A DNA stretch of 48,214 nucleotides from assembly GCF_001202035.1 (NCBI RefSeq), contig NZ_LGHT01000017.1, positions 1-48,214 of the forward strand, given 5' to 3'. Made by a program: the position numbers and the translations under genes. Shown piece by piece: positions 27,119 through 35,771 of this stretch. Under the pieces are notes generated by a model. That model was given only the letters and a program-made list of their open reading frames with translations, did not search any database and was not told the origin of the DNA. Position 1 is the stretch's first letter. Each line of letters begins with the position of its first letter. The stretch is from Pseudorhodobacter wandonensis. GTDB taxonomy: Bacteria; Pseudomonadota; Alphaproteobacteria; Rhodobacterales; Rhodobacteraceae.

Positions 27119-28123
27119 TTACATCGCGCCGGCTGCGGCCAAAGGAGCGGTGTTAACAGTGCTGTCATAGCTGTCCAGCGCGGCCCCGATGCTGCCAGCC
27201 TGAATAAAGACGTCTGCAACGCCCTTCATGAACTTCTGAGCGCCACCGCCCAGCCATTTGGCCGACAACTGCTGTTCGATCGTCGGGAAGGTAAAGGTTG
27301 ACATTGTCTCGGCAGTTGCGGCCTCGTCCATGCCTGCATCTTTGGCGATCAGCGGCAACATCTCGGCATGATTTGCCGGATCGGCCCATTTCGCATTGGC
27401 ATCCGCAGTCACTTTCAAGAACTTGGCAACCATATCACCATTTTCGCTAACCCAACCCGCCGGGCCAGAGGTCACGTCGAACACCAAAATCCCCAGCTCG
27501 GTTTTTTCATCACCGGTCATAAGCACATTGCCGCTTTCCAGCGCCCGGCGCAGCGAACCGCCCCAGCCGCAGAACATGTCAACAGACCCCTGCGCAAAGG
27601 CGGCGGCACCATCTGGCGGGTCCATATCAACAACGTCCATGGACGCCGGATCTACACCGAAATGCTCCATCTGCTTTAGAAACCCGTAATGTGCGGCCGT
27701 GCCCAGTGGCACTGCGACCTTCTTGCCCGCAAGTTCGGTCGCATTGTCTTTGTTGATTTCAAGCTTGGACTGCACAACGCAGTTATCGTTGTCGGCATAG
27801 CTCACCGCTACGTCCAGCATCTGCAGGTCTTGCCCCGCGCTGGTTGCCACAACGAAAGGCGGCAAGCCCTGGCTAACCGAAAGCTGCACATCGCCCGAGG
27901 CCATCGCTGCAGACATCTTCACGCCGCTTTCAAAGCTGACCCAATTGATATCGACGCCCATTTCCTTTTCATAGGTGCCCATCTGCTTGGCGTATTCGAA
28001 GGGCATCGGCCATTCCAGAAAATAGCCAACCGTGATGGTTTCAGCCATGACCTGCGTGCCACCAAGAAGAGCGGCGGTTGCCGACAGAGCTGCCAACGCG
28101 TGTTTTACAGTCTTATTTGTCAT
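27119..28123 (-). CDS. tauA: TauA-like periplasmic binding protein
   Basis: A 334-residue periplasmic substrate-binding protein of the taurine/sulfonate (NMT1/SsuA-like) group. A signal peptide occupies about residues 1-28, ending VMA before ETITVGYFLEWPMPFEYAK. The following segments GDVQLSVSQGLPPFVVATSAGQDLQMLDVAVSYADNDNC and LAGKKVAVPLGTAAHYGFLKQ are typical of TauA. The true ligand may be taurine or a relative; taurine pathway genes (tpa, xsc, tauR) are not in the window. GGAG lies 8 bases before the ATG. Confidence 0.88.
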   Translation of the reverse strand: MTNKTVKHALAALSATAALLGGTQVMAETITVGYFLEWPMPFEYAKQMGTYEKEMGVDINWVSFESGVKMSAAMASGDVQLSVSQGLPPFVVATSAGQDLQMLDVAVSYADNDNCVVQSKLEINKDNATELAGKKVAVPLGTAAHYGFLKQMEHFGVDPASMDVVDMDPPDGAAAFAQGSVDMFCGWGGSLRRALESGNVLMTGDEKTELGILVFDVTSGPAGWVSENGDMVAKFLKVTADANAKWADPANHAEMLPLIAKDAGMDEAATAETMSTFTFPTIEQQLSAKWLGGGAQKFMKGVADVFIQAGSIGAALDSYDSTVNTAPLAAAGAM

Positions 28124-28617
28124 ATTGAATTCTCCACTGTTGATTGGCCGTCATTATCGCGGCCCCCGTCGTCTTATGAAACGACTTCATAACATCTCGC
28201 TAGCTGCGCCCGCGTTTGTCCAACAAAACCCATGAACCCCAAAAAATTCAAATTACAACTTCGAATTATTCAAACTCACCCCTTTCAAAAGGCCAAATCC
28301 TGACCAATTGATCTGTTTTTTTGGTGTATTTACTGTGCATAACCATGTTTCTCGGCGCCGCAAAAAACCATGCAACAATTGTGATCTTTGACTCGCTGCC
28401 ACATTTTGCGCCTGACAATTCAGACCAGCCGTCCTGCACCATTGAAGCCTGTTTTGCTTGGCTGACATCTCTTAGGCTGGCCTGATGTATTGGGCAGCAA
28501 ATATGGCGTTCCCAATGCTGAGTGAATAGCAAAAAACCTTGCCATTCCGCCCGCACAATCACCGCGCTTAAGCGAATTCTGTGTGCCAGACTGTTTTCAA
28601 AAGACCAATATAACGGT
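28124..28617. other. Intergenic region upstream of tauA
   Basis: This 494-base AT-richer stretch separates tauA from the GlxA/AraC gene on the same strand and should carry the tau promoter. I see an inverted repeat ATTGGG-N16-CCCAAT at 28489-28516 and AT-rich half-sites near 28245-28270 (AATTC ... GAATT). The short ORFs here show no family resemblance. Confidence 0.5.
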
Positions 28618-29670
28618 TCAAACGGTGCGCGAAGATGCACAAACCGCAGGCGCAGTGAACGGGGCACCTGCATAGCCGCCGCCTTGCAGCTTTCGGGCTG
28701 GCAGCATGGGCGCGACCCGTTTCGTCAACTGGGACCGCCGCCGCGAAGGAAGGTCACCGAATGCATCGGCATAATGCCGCGAGAACCTCGATGTGCTGTT
28801 AAAGCCGCAGGCCATTGCGATTTCATTAATCGACAACATTGTTTGTTCCAGCAGTGCCTTGGCGCGGCGCAGGCGCACCATTCGGTAAAACGCGTTTGGC
28901 GGCAGACCCATCAGCGCCTTGAAATTACGTTCGAACTGCCGCACTGAAAGATCGGCCGTTCTGGCCAGATCGGTCACGGTCAGCGGCTCTTCGACATTCG
29001 CCTCCATCGCGGCGATCACCCGATGCAGTTTGCACTGACCTTCCAGCGCGGTTTGGTTGATACTGCGCGGCTGGCACTCACTGCCATCGCGGATGCGCTC
29101 CAACACCATAACATTCGCCACTGCCTCGGCCAGATGCGGCGAGAGCGGGGCAATCACGGTCGCAAGCACGACATCGGCGGCAGCAGTCATGCCCGCCGCC
29201 GTTGTTACCCTGCCGATGCGCGCATAAAGCGGAAGTGCCGTCATCTGCCGGTTTTCCACGTCGCAATCCGCCTGATGCTTTTCCCAATGGATCGTCATTC
29301 GCCCGTGGTCGGGGAAAAGCCGCCGCCATTCAGCAGCTGCATCCGACATCAAGATCACACTGCGCCCGGTCCGTTCAAGCTTGCACAAATGCGATTTGAT
29401 GCTGTCAAACTGCGCGCGAATGCCGTCCCCACCCAGAACGATCAGGCAATCCGGCAGCTCTGCGCTCTCTTTTTCAAGGGCCGAGGCGCGGATCAGCACC
29501 TCGCCCAAGCCTTCCACCAGATTCGAGCCGCCGGTGGTGCAGGTTTGGCAATCAAACCGCACCGCATTGCCCAGCCTGTTCGCAATGCGCAACACATCTT
29601 TGACAAGGGCAAGTTCGGTTGGCACGAACCCTTGTTCAATCAGAATGCTAACGCGGTGCTGGCCCATCAC
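28618..29670 (-). CDS. GlxA-type AraC-family regulator
   Basis: A 350-residue transcription factor with an N-terminal DJ-1/PfpI (class I glutamine amidotransferase-like) sensor domain (about 1-190) and a C-terminal AraC double helix-turn-helix (about 215-315: LTVTDLARTADLSVRQFERNFKALMGLPPNAFYRMVRLRRAKALL ... INEIAMACGFNSTSRFSRHY). This is the architecture of GbdR and CdhR, which control glycine betaine, dimethylglycine and carnitine catabolism. It begins 4-7 bases after the flavin dehydrogenase gene (GTG at 29670 or ATG at 29667), so it is likely co-transcribed and may activate it and the tau genes. Confidence 0.88.
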   Translation of the reverse strand: MMGQHRVSILIEQGFVPTELALVKDVLRIANRLGNAVRFDCQTCTTGGSNLVEGLGEVLIRASALEKESAELPDCLIVLGGDGIRAQFDSIKSHLCKLERTGRSVILMSDAAAEWRRLFPDHGRMTIHWEKHQADCDVENRQMTALPLYARIGRVTTAAGMTAAADVVLATVIAPLSPHLAEAVANVMVLERIRDGSECQPRSINQTALEGQCKLHRVIAAMEANVEEPLTVTDLARTADLSVRQFERNFKALMGLPPNAFYRMVRLRRAKALLEQTMLSINEIAMACGFNSTSRFSRHYADAFGDLPSRRRSQLTKRVAPMLPARKLQGGGYAGAPFTAPAVCASSRTV

Positions 29671-29674
29671 GGCT

Positions 29675-32110
29675 TCATCCGCGCATCAGGCTGTGATCGG
29701 GATCATAGACAGACTGCGCAATCACCTCGGCCGCAACCATATCGCCGTACATATCAAGCTGCATCACGTTGCCCGCAACCGCCATATCGGGGTTCACAAA
29801 GGCATAGGCAAGGTTCATCCCCATCCGGTGGCCCCAATCGGCCGAGGTGATGGTTCCCACGACCTTGTCGCCCCGCATCAGCGACGCCCCACCCCGCGCG
29901 GGCGCGTGTGTCGCGTCAATTTTCAACGTAACAAGCTTCTTTTGCGGCCCTTTGGCCATACGGGCAACCAGCGCCGCCTTGCCAATGAAGTCGCCTTTGT
30001 CCAGCTTGACGAAACGGTCCAGCGCAGTTTCAAACGGGTCGAATTCGGTCAGCAGGTCTGCTTTCCAGTGCAAGAACCCTTTTTCCATGCGCATCGAATC
30101 CACCGCCCTCGCCCCGAATAGGCGCAAGCCATGCGCCGCCCCCGCCTGACGCAGCGCAAGATAGGCCGCATAAAGCGAGGCGTTGGGGACATGGATCTCA
30201 TAGGCCAACTCGCCCGAGAAGCTGACGCCAAGCACCGTCGCCGGTGCAAAACCGATAAAGCACTCGCGCAACGACAACCAAGGAAATGCCACCTTGGACC
30301 AGTCGCCCCGCGAACAGGCCGACAGCACATCGCGCGCTTTTGGACCGGCCAGCACAAGGATTGTCTGGTCATTGGTCAGACTGCGCAATTGAACATCCTC
30401 TTCGGGCGTCAGATGCGCCTTCAACCAATCCATATCATGCAATTCACTGGCAGCAGCCGAACCATACCAAACCCGATCCGGCCCGCGATCACTGGCGGGA
30501 ATATTGGCAATCGTCGCCTCGCCCTTGATCATGCCGTGGTGGTTCAACAAGTAGCCAAGCCCCACCCGCCCGGCGCGCTTGGTGACCTGACCGCAGAACA
30601 TGCGATCCAGAAACTTATGCCGGTCCGCACCCGTAATCTCGATCCGGTTGAACCCGTTTACCTCGCACAGGCCCACGCCGGTTTGCACAGCGTTCACCTC
30701 GGCGGCGACAAGATCAAAGGCCTCGTCAAAGTTGAACCCAAGTGTGGGGTGAAAATCCGGGCTAGGTTTGATGTAGTCTACCCGTTCCCAACCGTTCACG
30801 ACGGTAAACTCTGCGCCTTCAGCCGCCAGAACCGGCGTCAGCGGTGTGGTTTTTGCGGGGCGACCAGCGGGGCGGTGTTCATGCGGAAAGTGAAAGCGAA
30901 ATTCGTTTTGGTAATCCTCGATCGCCTTTAGCGCGGTCAGTTCGACGTTGGTATGGGGCGCAAAACGGCGCGGGTCGATGACCCAGGTGTCATAGCACGC
31001 CTCGCCATGCACGATCTGCTGGGCCAGCAGCCAGCCGTGGCCGCCCCCCTCGCCCAGACCTGCACGCAAGCCGATGATACAAAACGCATTGCGTTTGCCG
31101 GGGATAGGGCCAACCAGCGGCGCACCGTCGATAGTATAGGTGATCGGGCCGTTCACCACCCGCTTGATCCCAACCTCGGTCAGCGCAGGCATACGGGCAA
31201 AGGCCCCTTCCAACACATCCATCACCCGCTCAAGATCATCAGGGCAAAGCGCGTTGGTAAACTTGGGGTCGATACCATCCATACCCCAAGTCTTGCAGTC
31301 TTGTTCATAAAAACCGATCAGCAGGCCGTTCTTTTCCTGACGGCAATAGTAGTCAGAGATCGGGCAGCGCAGCAGCGGCATCCGGTGGCCCGCCGCAACA
31401 ATGGCGGGGATATCCTCGGTCACGAAATACTGGTGTTCCATGGACGCAACCGGATGATGCACGCCCATCATCGCGCCCACCTCATTCACGCGATAACCAC
31501 AGGCATTGACCACAATATCCGCGTCGATGTTGCCTCGGGTTGTTTCAACCGTCCAAGTATCATCCTTATGCTGGGTCAGCCCTGTAACGGCGGTGTTGCG
31601 GTACACCTCGGCGCCCGCTTTGCGCGCATGAAAGGCAAGCGCCTGGCACAACTGCGCCGGATCGATGTCACCATCTGCGCCATCCCAAAGCCCGCCCAGC
31701 AAGTTGTCAGTCGAAATCAGCGGATGCCGCCGGGCGCATTCTGCCGCATCGAGCACCTCGAACTCTACCCCCATGCCCCGCGCCATCGAGGCAAAATGCC
31801 GATAGCCTTGCATCTGCTCGGGCGTGTTGGCCAATCGGATTCCCCCATCGCCGTGGTGATAGCCAACCGGATATTCCGGGTCGTCGCGCAGCTTTTTATA
31901 AAGGGCGATCGAGTGGGACTTTAGCCCAACCATGGTTTGTGTCATGCCGAAATTCGTGACCTGCGCGGCCGAATGCCATGTCGTGCCCGATGTCAGCTCG
32001 TCCCGCTCAAGCAAGACAACATCGGTCCAGCCTTCCTGCGTCAGATGATAAAGCGTCGAACAGCCGGCGATGCCGCCCCCGATGATGATGACCTTGGTTC
32101 TCGACTTCAT
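29675..32110 (-). CDS. Dimethylglycine/sarcosine dehydrogenase-like flavoenzyme
   Basis: An 811-residue two-domain enzyme. The N-terminal half is a DAO-type FAD oxidoreductase: VIIIGGGIAGCSTLYHL binds ADP, and SGTTWHSAAQ holds the His that carries covalent FAD in dimethylglycine dehydrogenase. From about residue 440 a GcvT-like folate domain follows (VGLCEVNGFNRIEITGADRHKFLDRMFCGQV ... GELAYEIHVPNASLYAAYLALRQAGAAHGLRLFGARAVDSMRMEKGF), which moves the released one-carbon unit to tetrahydrofolate. It is thus probably an N-demethylase of a secondary or tertiary amine. GAGGG precedes the ATG. The exact substrate is unknown; see the sulfonate hypothesis. Confidence 0.88.
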   Translation of the reverse strand: MKSRTKVIIIGGGIAGCSTLYHLTQEGWTDVVLLERDELTSGTTWHSAAQVTNFGMTQTMVGLKSHSIALYKKLRDDPEYPVGYHHGDGGIRLANTPEQMQGYRHFASMARGMGVEFEVLDAAECARRHPLISTDNLLGGLWDGADGDIDPAQLCQALAFHARKAGAEVYRNTAVTGLTQHKDDTWTVETTRGNIDADIVVNACGYRVNEVGAMMGVHHPVASMEHQYFVTEDIPAIVAAGHRMPLLRCPISDYYCRQEKNGLLIGFYEQDCKTWGMDGIDPKFTNALCPDDLERVMDVLEGAFARMPALTEVGIKRVVNGPITYTIDGAPLVGPIPGKRNAFCIIGLRAGLGEGGGHGWLLAQQIVHGEACYDTWVIDPRRFAPHTNVELTALKAIEDYQNEFRFHFPHEHRPAGRPAKTTPLTPVLAAEGAEFTVVNGWERVDYIKPSPDFHPTLGFNFDEAFDLVAAEVNAVQTGVGLCEVNGFNRIEITGADRHKFLDRMFCGQVTKRAGRVGLGYLLNHHGMIKGEATIANIPASDRGPDRVWYGSAAASELHDMDWLKAHLTPEEDVQLRSLTNDQTILVLAGPKARDVLSACSRGDWSKVAFPWLSLRECFIGFAPATVLGVSFSGELAYEIHVPNASLYAAYLALRQAGAAHGLRLFGARAVDSMRMEKGFLHWKADLLTEFDPFETALDRFVKLDKGDFIGKAALVARMAKGPQKKLVTLKIDATHAPARGGASLMRGDKVVGTITSADWGHRMGMNLAYAFVNPDMAVAGNVMQLDMYGDMVAAEVIAQSVYDPDHSLMRG

Positions 32111-32188
32111 TATTGTTGTCCCTCGTACAGTTTCGACAACATTGCGAGGAACTGCCCACCATCGGCAACGAACGAGTGACAGCTCCGG

Positions 32189-32216
32189 AAATTTGAGAAG
32201 TATGCTTGCAAATTTT
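32189..32216. promoter_or_regulatory. Candidate regulator site upstream of the flavoenzyme gene
   Basis: AAATTTG at 32189-32195 and CAAATTT at 32209-32215 form a 7-bp inverted repeat with a 13-base centre, about 80 bases before the flavoenzyme start. Its right part, GCTTGCAAATTTT (32204-32216), recurs with one change upstream of the neighbouring LysR gene. Confidence 0.45.
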
Positions 32217-32273
32217 CGAACTTAATTCGCACCGCCACGTGTACCTAAGCCCAAGCAATACGCGTTCGCCCCG

Positions 32274-33248
32274 TCACTCAATCAAGGTAAAGCTGTCTTT
32301 CAGCCACGGAAACCTTTCATGCATCCCCGGCAAGGTGCGGCTTTCCAAAAGCTCACACATCTTGGCGCGCACATGTGCGACGACCGCCCGCGAACTGTCG
32401 GGCGTAGAGACGACTGCCATTGTCCGCGAAAAGCCTTTGCCCGGAAACCGATGCAGCACCACATCGTCCTGAAACTGGGTTCCGTGCGAATAATGCAGCG
32501 CCGTCGTAATCGTCCAACCCGAGCCCGCAGCCACCATGGCCATCAGCGTATTGCTATTGGCGCATTCGAAACGGTTGGGCAAAGACAGGTTCAATCGCCG
32601 CAAATGCATGTCAACTTGCCTGCCTACAAAAAGATTGCTGGAAAAGCGTAAGAACGACAGGTTCGATTTACCCAAAATAAGCTCTGCCGGATCATAGTTT
32701 TGCTGCTTGGGGGTAACAATGACAAAAGGATCGCGCAAAAACGGGTAGTCTTGCAAATCGAACATGTTTTCAGAAGCATAGGCCACCACGCCCAGATCAA
32801 GCTCGCGGTTGCGCAACATCCGCAGAATCGCATGGCTCCAATCGGTCTGATAGGAAAAATCGCATTGCGGCATGATGTTCGACAGATACACAGCCAGATT
32901 GGGCGCGATATAGCTGTCGAAATCGTCCACGATGCCAATCCGTAGATAACTCGCGTTTTCCAGACCGCCGGCCGAGGCTTCGGCCTTTGCCGTCCGGATA
33001 TCATGCAAAGCCCCTTCGATCTTGCGCAAAAACGCGCGGCCGGTGGGTGTGACCAACATCGGCCGCCGCCCGTGATCGAACAGCTTTACGCCAAGGTTCT
33101 CCTCAAGGTTGCTAAGATGGTGCGATACGGTGCTGATCGACAGCCCTGTTTCCTCGGCCGCGGCCTGAAGTGACCCTTTTGTCGCGCATATCCGAAATAC
33201 CTCTAGCCATTTCAGGCTCAGCTCTTTGCGAGGCGACGTGTTCGGCAT
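32274..33248 (-). CDS. LysR-family transcriptional regulator
   Basis: A 324-residue LysR-type regulator. The winged helix-turn-helix is at residues about 10-65 (LSLKWLEVFRICATKGSLQAAAEETGLSISTVSHHLSNLEENLGVKLFDHGRRPMLVTPTGRAFLRKI) and an inducer-binding domain follows. It lies between the doe operon and the flavoenzyme gene, on the same strand as both. The ATG at 33248 is preferred over a TTG at 33257. Its target is probably the adjacent flavoenzyme operon, because both promoters share a 13-base motif, but ectoine genes cannot be excluded. Confidence 0.87.
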   Translation of the reverse strand: MPNTSPRKELSLKWLEVFRICATKGSLQAAAEETGLSISTVSHHLSNLEENLGVKLFDHGRRPMLVTPTGRAFLRKIEGALHDIRTAKAEASAGGLENASYLRIGIVDDFDSYIAPNLAVYLSNIMPQCDFSYQTDWSHAILRMLRNRELDLGVVAYASENMFDLQDYPFLRDPFVIVTPKQQNYDPAELILGKSNLSFLRFSSNLFVGRQVDMHLRRLNLSLPNRFECANSNTLMAMVAAGSGWTITTALHYSHGTQFQDDVVLHRFPGKGFSRTMAVVSTPDSSRAVVAHVRAKMCELLESRTLPGMHERFPWLKDSFTLIE

Positions 33249-33299
33249 GCAATTCAAACCATTCTTTTGACTTTCTTTATCCTATTTCTTCAAAATTGA

Positions 33300-33312
33300 G
33301 CTTGCAAGTTTT
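33300..33312. promoter_or_regulatory. Second copy of the LysR-linked motif
   Basis: GCTTGCAAGTTTT differs by one base from the site at 32204-32216 and lies 52 bases upstream of the LysR start codon. LysR proteins usually bind their own promoter, so this is a candidate autoregulatory site. Confidence 0.4.
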
Positions 33313-33383
33313 AAGACTATTACAGCGCGGGGTGCCAGTCCCGCGCTATGGCGCAAGATGCGCGCAACAATGGCAATTCTTGC

Positions 33384-34760
33384 CTAGCCCATGACAGCTT
33401 TCACCGCATCGACCGCAACGCCAACCACTGTATCAACCTCTGCCTTGCTGATACAAAACGGCGGGGCAAAGCCGATGATATCACCTTGCGGCATGGCGCG
33501 GGCGATGACACCGCGCTTCAGCATCTCGGCCGACACTTGCGGCCCGATCTTGCGGCTCGGGTCAAATAATGTCGTGCTGGATTTGTCCTCAACAAATTCG
33601 ACGGCACACAGCAGGCCTTCGCCGCGAATATCGCCAACATGGGCATGGTCCGACAACGCCGCCTTCATCGTGGCGTTCAAATAGGCACCCGCTTCGCGTG
33701 CATTTTCGATCAGGTTCAAATCATCAATCAGCTTCAAGTTGGCCACGCCGGCGGCGGCACAAATCGGGTGGGCGGAATAGGTCCAGCCATGGCCGATGGG
33801 ACCGTTTTCATCGGTGCCTTGTTCCAACACCTTCCACACGCGGTCAGATATGATCGACCCCGACAGCGGCGCATAGGCCGAGGTAAGCCCTTTGGCAATC
33901 GCAATAAAATCGGGCTTCATGTCATAATGGTCCGACCCGAACATCGAGCCCAGACGGCCAAAACCCGTGACCACCTCATCCGCGACCAGCAAGATATCAT
34001 AGCGGTTCAAAACCTCTTGGATGGCGGCCCAATAACCCGCAGGCGGCGGCACGATGCCCCCGGTGCCCAGCACCGGCTCGCCGATAAAGGCGGCGATTGT
34101 GTCGGCCCCTTCGCGCAAGATCAACGCCTCAAGCTCGGCCGCACAATGCGCTGAAAACTGTGCCTCTGTCAGATCGCGGTTCTCGCGGCGGAAATAATAG
34201 GGCGCATCGGTGTGCAAAACATATTGCAGCGGCAGGTCGAACTTGTTGTGAAACAGCGCAAGGCCTGTCAATGAGCCCGTCATCAACCCCGACCCGTGAT
34301 AGCCCCGCCAGCGCGAGATGATCTTTTTCTTTTGCGGGCGGCCAAGGATGTTGTTGTAATACCAGATCAATTTGATGTTGGTTTCATTCGCATCCGACCC
34401 CGACAAGCCGAAATAGACCTTGGACATATGGTCCGGCGCGCGGTCCATAATCATCTTGGCCAGCGTGATCGACGCCTCGGTGCCATGGCCGACATAGGAA
34501 TGATAATAGGCCAGCTCATGCGCCTGCTTAGCAATCGCATCGGCAACCTCGGTCCGGCCATAGCCTGCATTCACACAATACAGCCCGGCAAAAGCATCCA
34601 GCAACCGCACGCCATTCCGATCCTCGATATGCACGCCCGATGCTGTCGAAATAACCCGCGTCGGCGTTTCGCCACGCGCATGTTGGGCCAGATGGGTCGA
34701 GGCGTGGAAAAAACTATCGCGGTCCCATTGGGCCAGTTGGTCATCATTGCGCAGCATCAT
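33384..34760 (-). CDS. doeD: Diaminobutyrate transaminase DoeD
   Basis: A 458-residue class III aminotransferase with pyridoxal phosphate. The Schiff-base Lys is K290 in FIAIAKGLTSAYAPLSG and the ring-nitrogen Asp is D261 in LLVADEVVTGFGRLG. Segments such as STHLAQHARGETPTRVI and LAYYHSYVGHGTEASITLAKMI agree closely with what I remember of Halomonas DoeD. It would convert L-2,4-diaminobutyrate from ectoine to aspartate semialdehyde. Its ATG follows the doeB TGA with no gap. DoeC, which would take the product to aspartate, is not nearby. Confidence 0.88.
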   Translation of the reverse strand: MMLRNDDQLAQWDRDSFFHASTHLAQHARGETPTRVISTASGVHIEDRNGVRLLDAFAGLYCVNAGYGRTEVADAIAKQAHELAYYHSYVGHGTEASITLAKMIMDRAPDHMSKVYFGLSGSDANETNIKLIWYYNNILGRPQKKKIISRWRGYHGSGLMTGSLTGLALFHNKFDLPLQYVLHTDAPYYFRRENRDLTEAQFSAHCAAELEALILREGADTIAAFIGEPVLGTGGIVPPPAGYWAAIQEVLNRYDILLVADEVVTGFGRLGSMFGSDHYDMKPDFIAIAKGLTSAYAPLSGSIISDRVWKVLEQGTDENGPIGHGWTYSAHPICAAAGVANLKLIDDLNLIENAREAGAYLNATMKAALSDHAHVGDIRGEGLLCAVEFVEDKSSTTLFDPSRKIGPQVSAEMLKRGVIARAMPQGDIIGFAPPFCISKAEVDTVVGVAVDAVKAVMG

Positions 34761-35768
34761 TCAGGCTTTCTGTTCAGAGGGAATTTCACGGGCCAGCACG
34801 GCAAGGCAATCGCCCGCCTGTACCAATCCGGGGTGGTGACGGGCGGTTAGAATACCGTCCATCAGCGCATAAAACTTGCGCGGGGCAATGCCGGTGTGTT
34901 CGGTATCCCAAATACGGGCGATCAGATCGCCCTTGGCAACGGTTTGACCCAACGTCACCGCAAAATCGACCATCCCGTTGTAATTGGTGAAATGAAAACA
35001 GCCGTCGTCGTCTTGTGACAGGTGCCGCGTGGGGGCCAGTTCCAGCGTGCCCTGTAAAATACCTGCGTGGATCAGCAGGTTGCGCACCCCTTTGCGGGCG
35101 ATCTGGGCTGTATAAGGCGTGGCCGTGCCGCCACCGCCCAGCTCGGTGGTGACAAAGGTTTTGCCCATCGCTTCAACCGCGTCATCATACATGCCAAGCG
35201 CGTCAATTTCGCGCATCTCAATGCTAAAGGGCGCGTTAAAGGCATCCCGCGCAGCACGGCAGCGGGCCTGATGCTCGGGGTTGTCCAGCGCATGCGAGGC
35301 GGCAAACGGAATGAAATCCAGCGTCTTGCCACCGGAATGAAAATCCAGCACCACATCGGCCATTGGCAACAGAACCCGTTGGAAATAATCGGCAATCTTT
35401 TGCGTCGGCGTGCCATCTGGCCGCCCCGGAAAGGCGCGGTTCATATTCACGCTATCCAGCGGCGATACCCGCGTACCCGCCTTGAACGCCGGAAAGTTCA
35501 TGAACGGCACGATGATCACCGTGCCGCTGACATCCTTTGCCTGCAAATCCGCCGCCAGTTCAACCAGCGCCAGCGGGCCTTCGTATTCGTCGCCATGGTT
35601 CGCGCCGGTCAGCAAGGCACAAGGGCCATTGCCGTTTTTCACCTGACAAATCGGGATCTGAACAGACCCCCACGCGCTGTCGTTACGACTGTAGGGCAGG
35701 CGCAAATAGCCGTGCTGCACGCCGCTCGCGGCAAAGTCGATGGTCGCGGAAATCGGATTGTCGCGCAT
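34761..35768 (-). CDS. doeB: N-alpha-acetyl-diaminobutyrate deacetylase DoeB
   Basis: A 335-residue zinc hydrolase of the succinylglutamate desuccinylase/aspartoacylase family. The Zn ligands are expected in GANHGDEYEG (His, Glu; residues about 55-64) and DFHSGG (His; about 141-146). NMNRAFPG and the TTELGGGG segment are further conserved elements. In the ectoine pathway it removes the acetyl group from N-acetyl-2,4-diaminobutyrate to give diaminobutyrate. AAGGA precedes the ATG. It lies 3 bases after doeA, and the close pairing fits the reported hydrolase-deacetylase complex (EutD-EutE) in Ruegeria. Confidence 0.9.
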   Translation of the reverse strand: MRDNPISATIDFAASGVQHGYLRLPYSRNDSAWGSVQIPICQVKNGNGPCALLTGANHGDEYEGPLALVELAADLQAKDVSGTVIIVPFMNFPAFKAGTRVSPLDSVNMNRAFPGRPDGTPTQKIADYFQRVLLPMADVVLDFHSGGKTLDFIPFAASHALDNPEHQARCRAARDAFNAPFSIEMREIDALGMYDDAVEAMGKTFVTTELGGGGTATPYTAQIARKGVRNLLIHAGILQGTLELAPTRHLSQDDDGCFHFTNYNGMVDFAVTLGQTVAKGDLIARIWDTEHTGIAPRKFYALMDGILTARHHPGLVQAGDCLAVLAREIPSEQKA

Positions 35769-35771
35769 CGC

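Noticed and set aside
24934-28123. A complete taurine degradation locus
   Set aside because: The transporter resembles TauABC but tpa, xsc, pta and tauR are not present nearby, so taurine as sole substrate is not supported.
30131-30931. Long plus-strand frame antisense to the flavoenzyme
   Set aside because: Its translation has no family resemblance and it lies wholly inside a clear GcvT-like domain.
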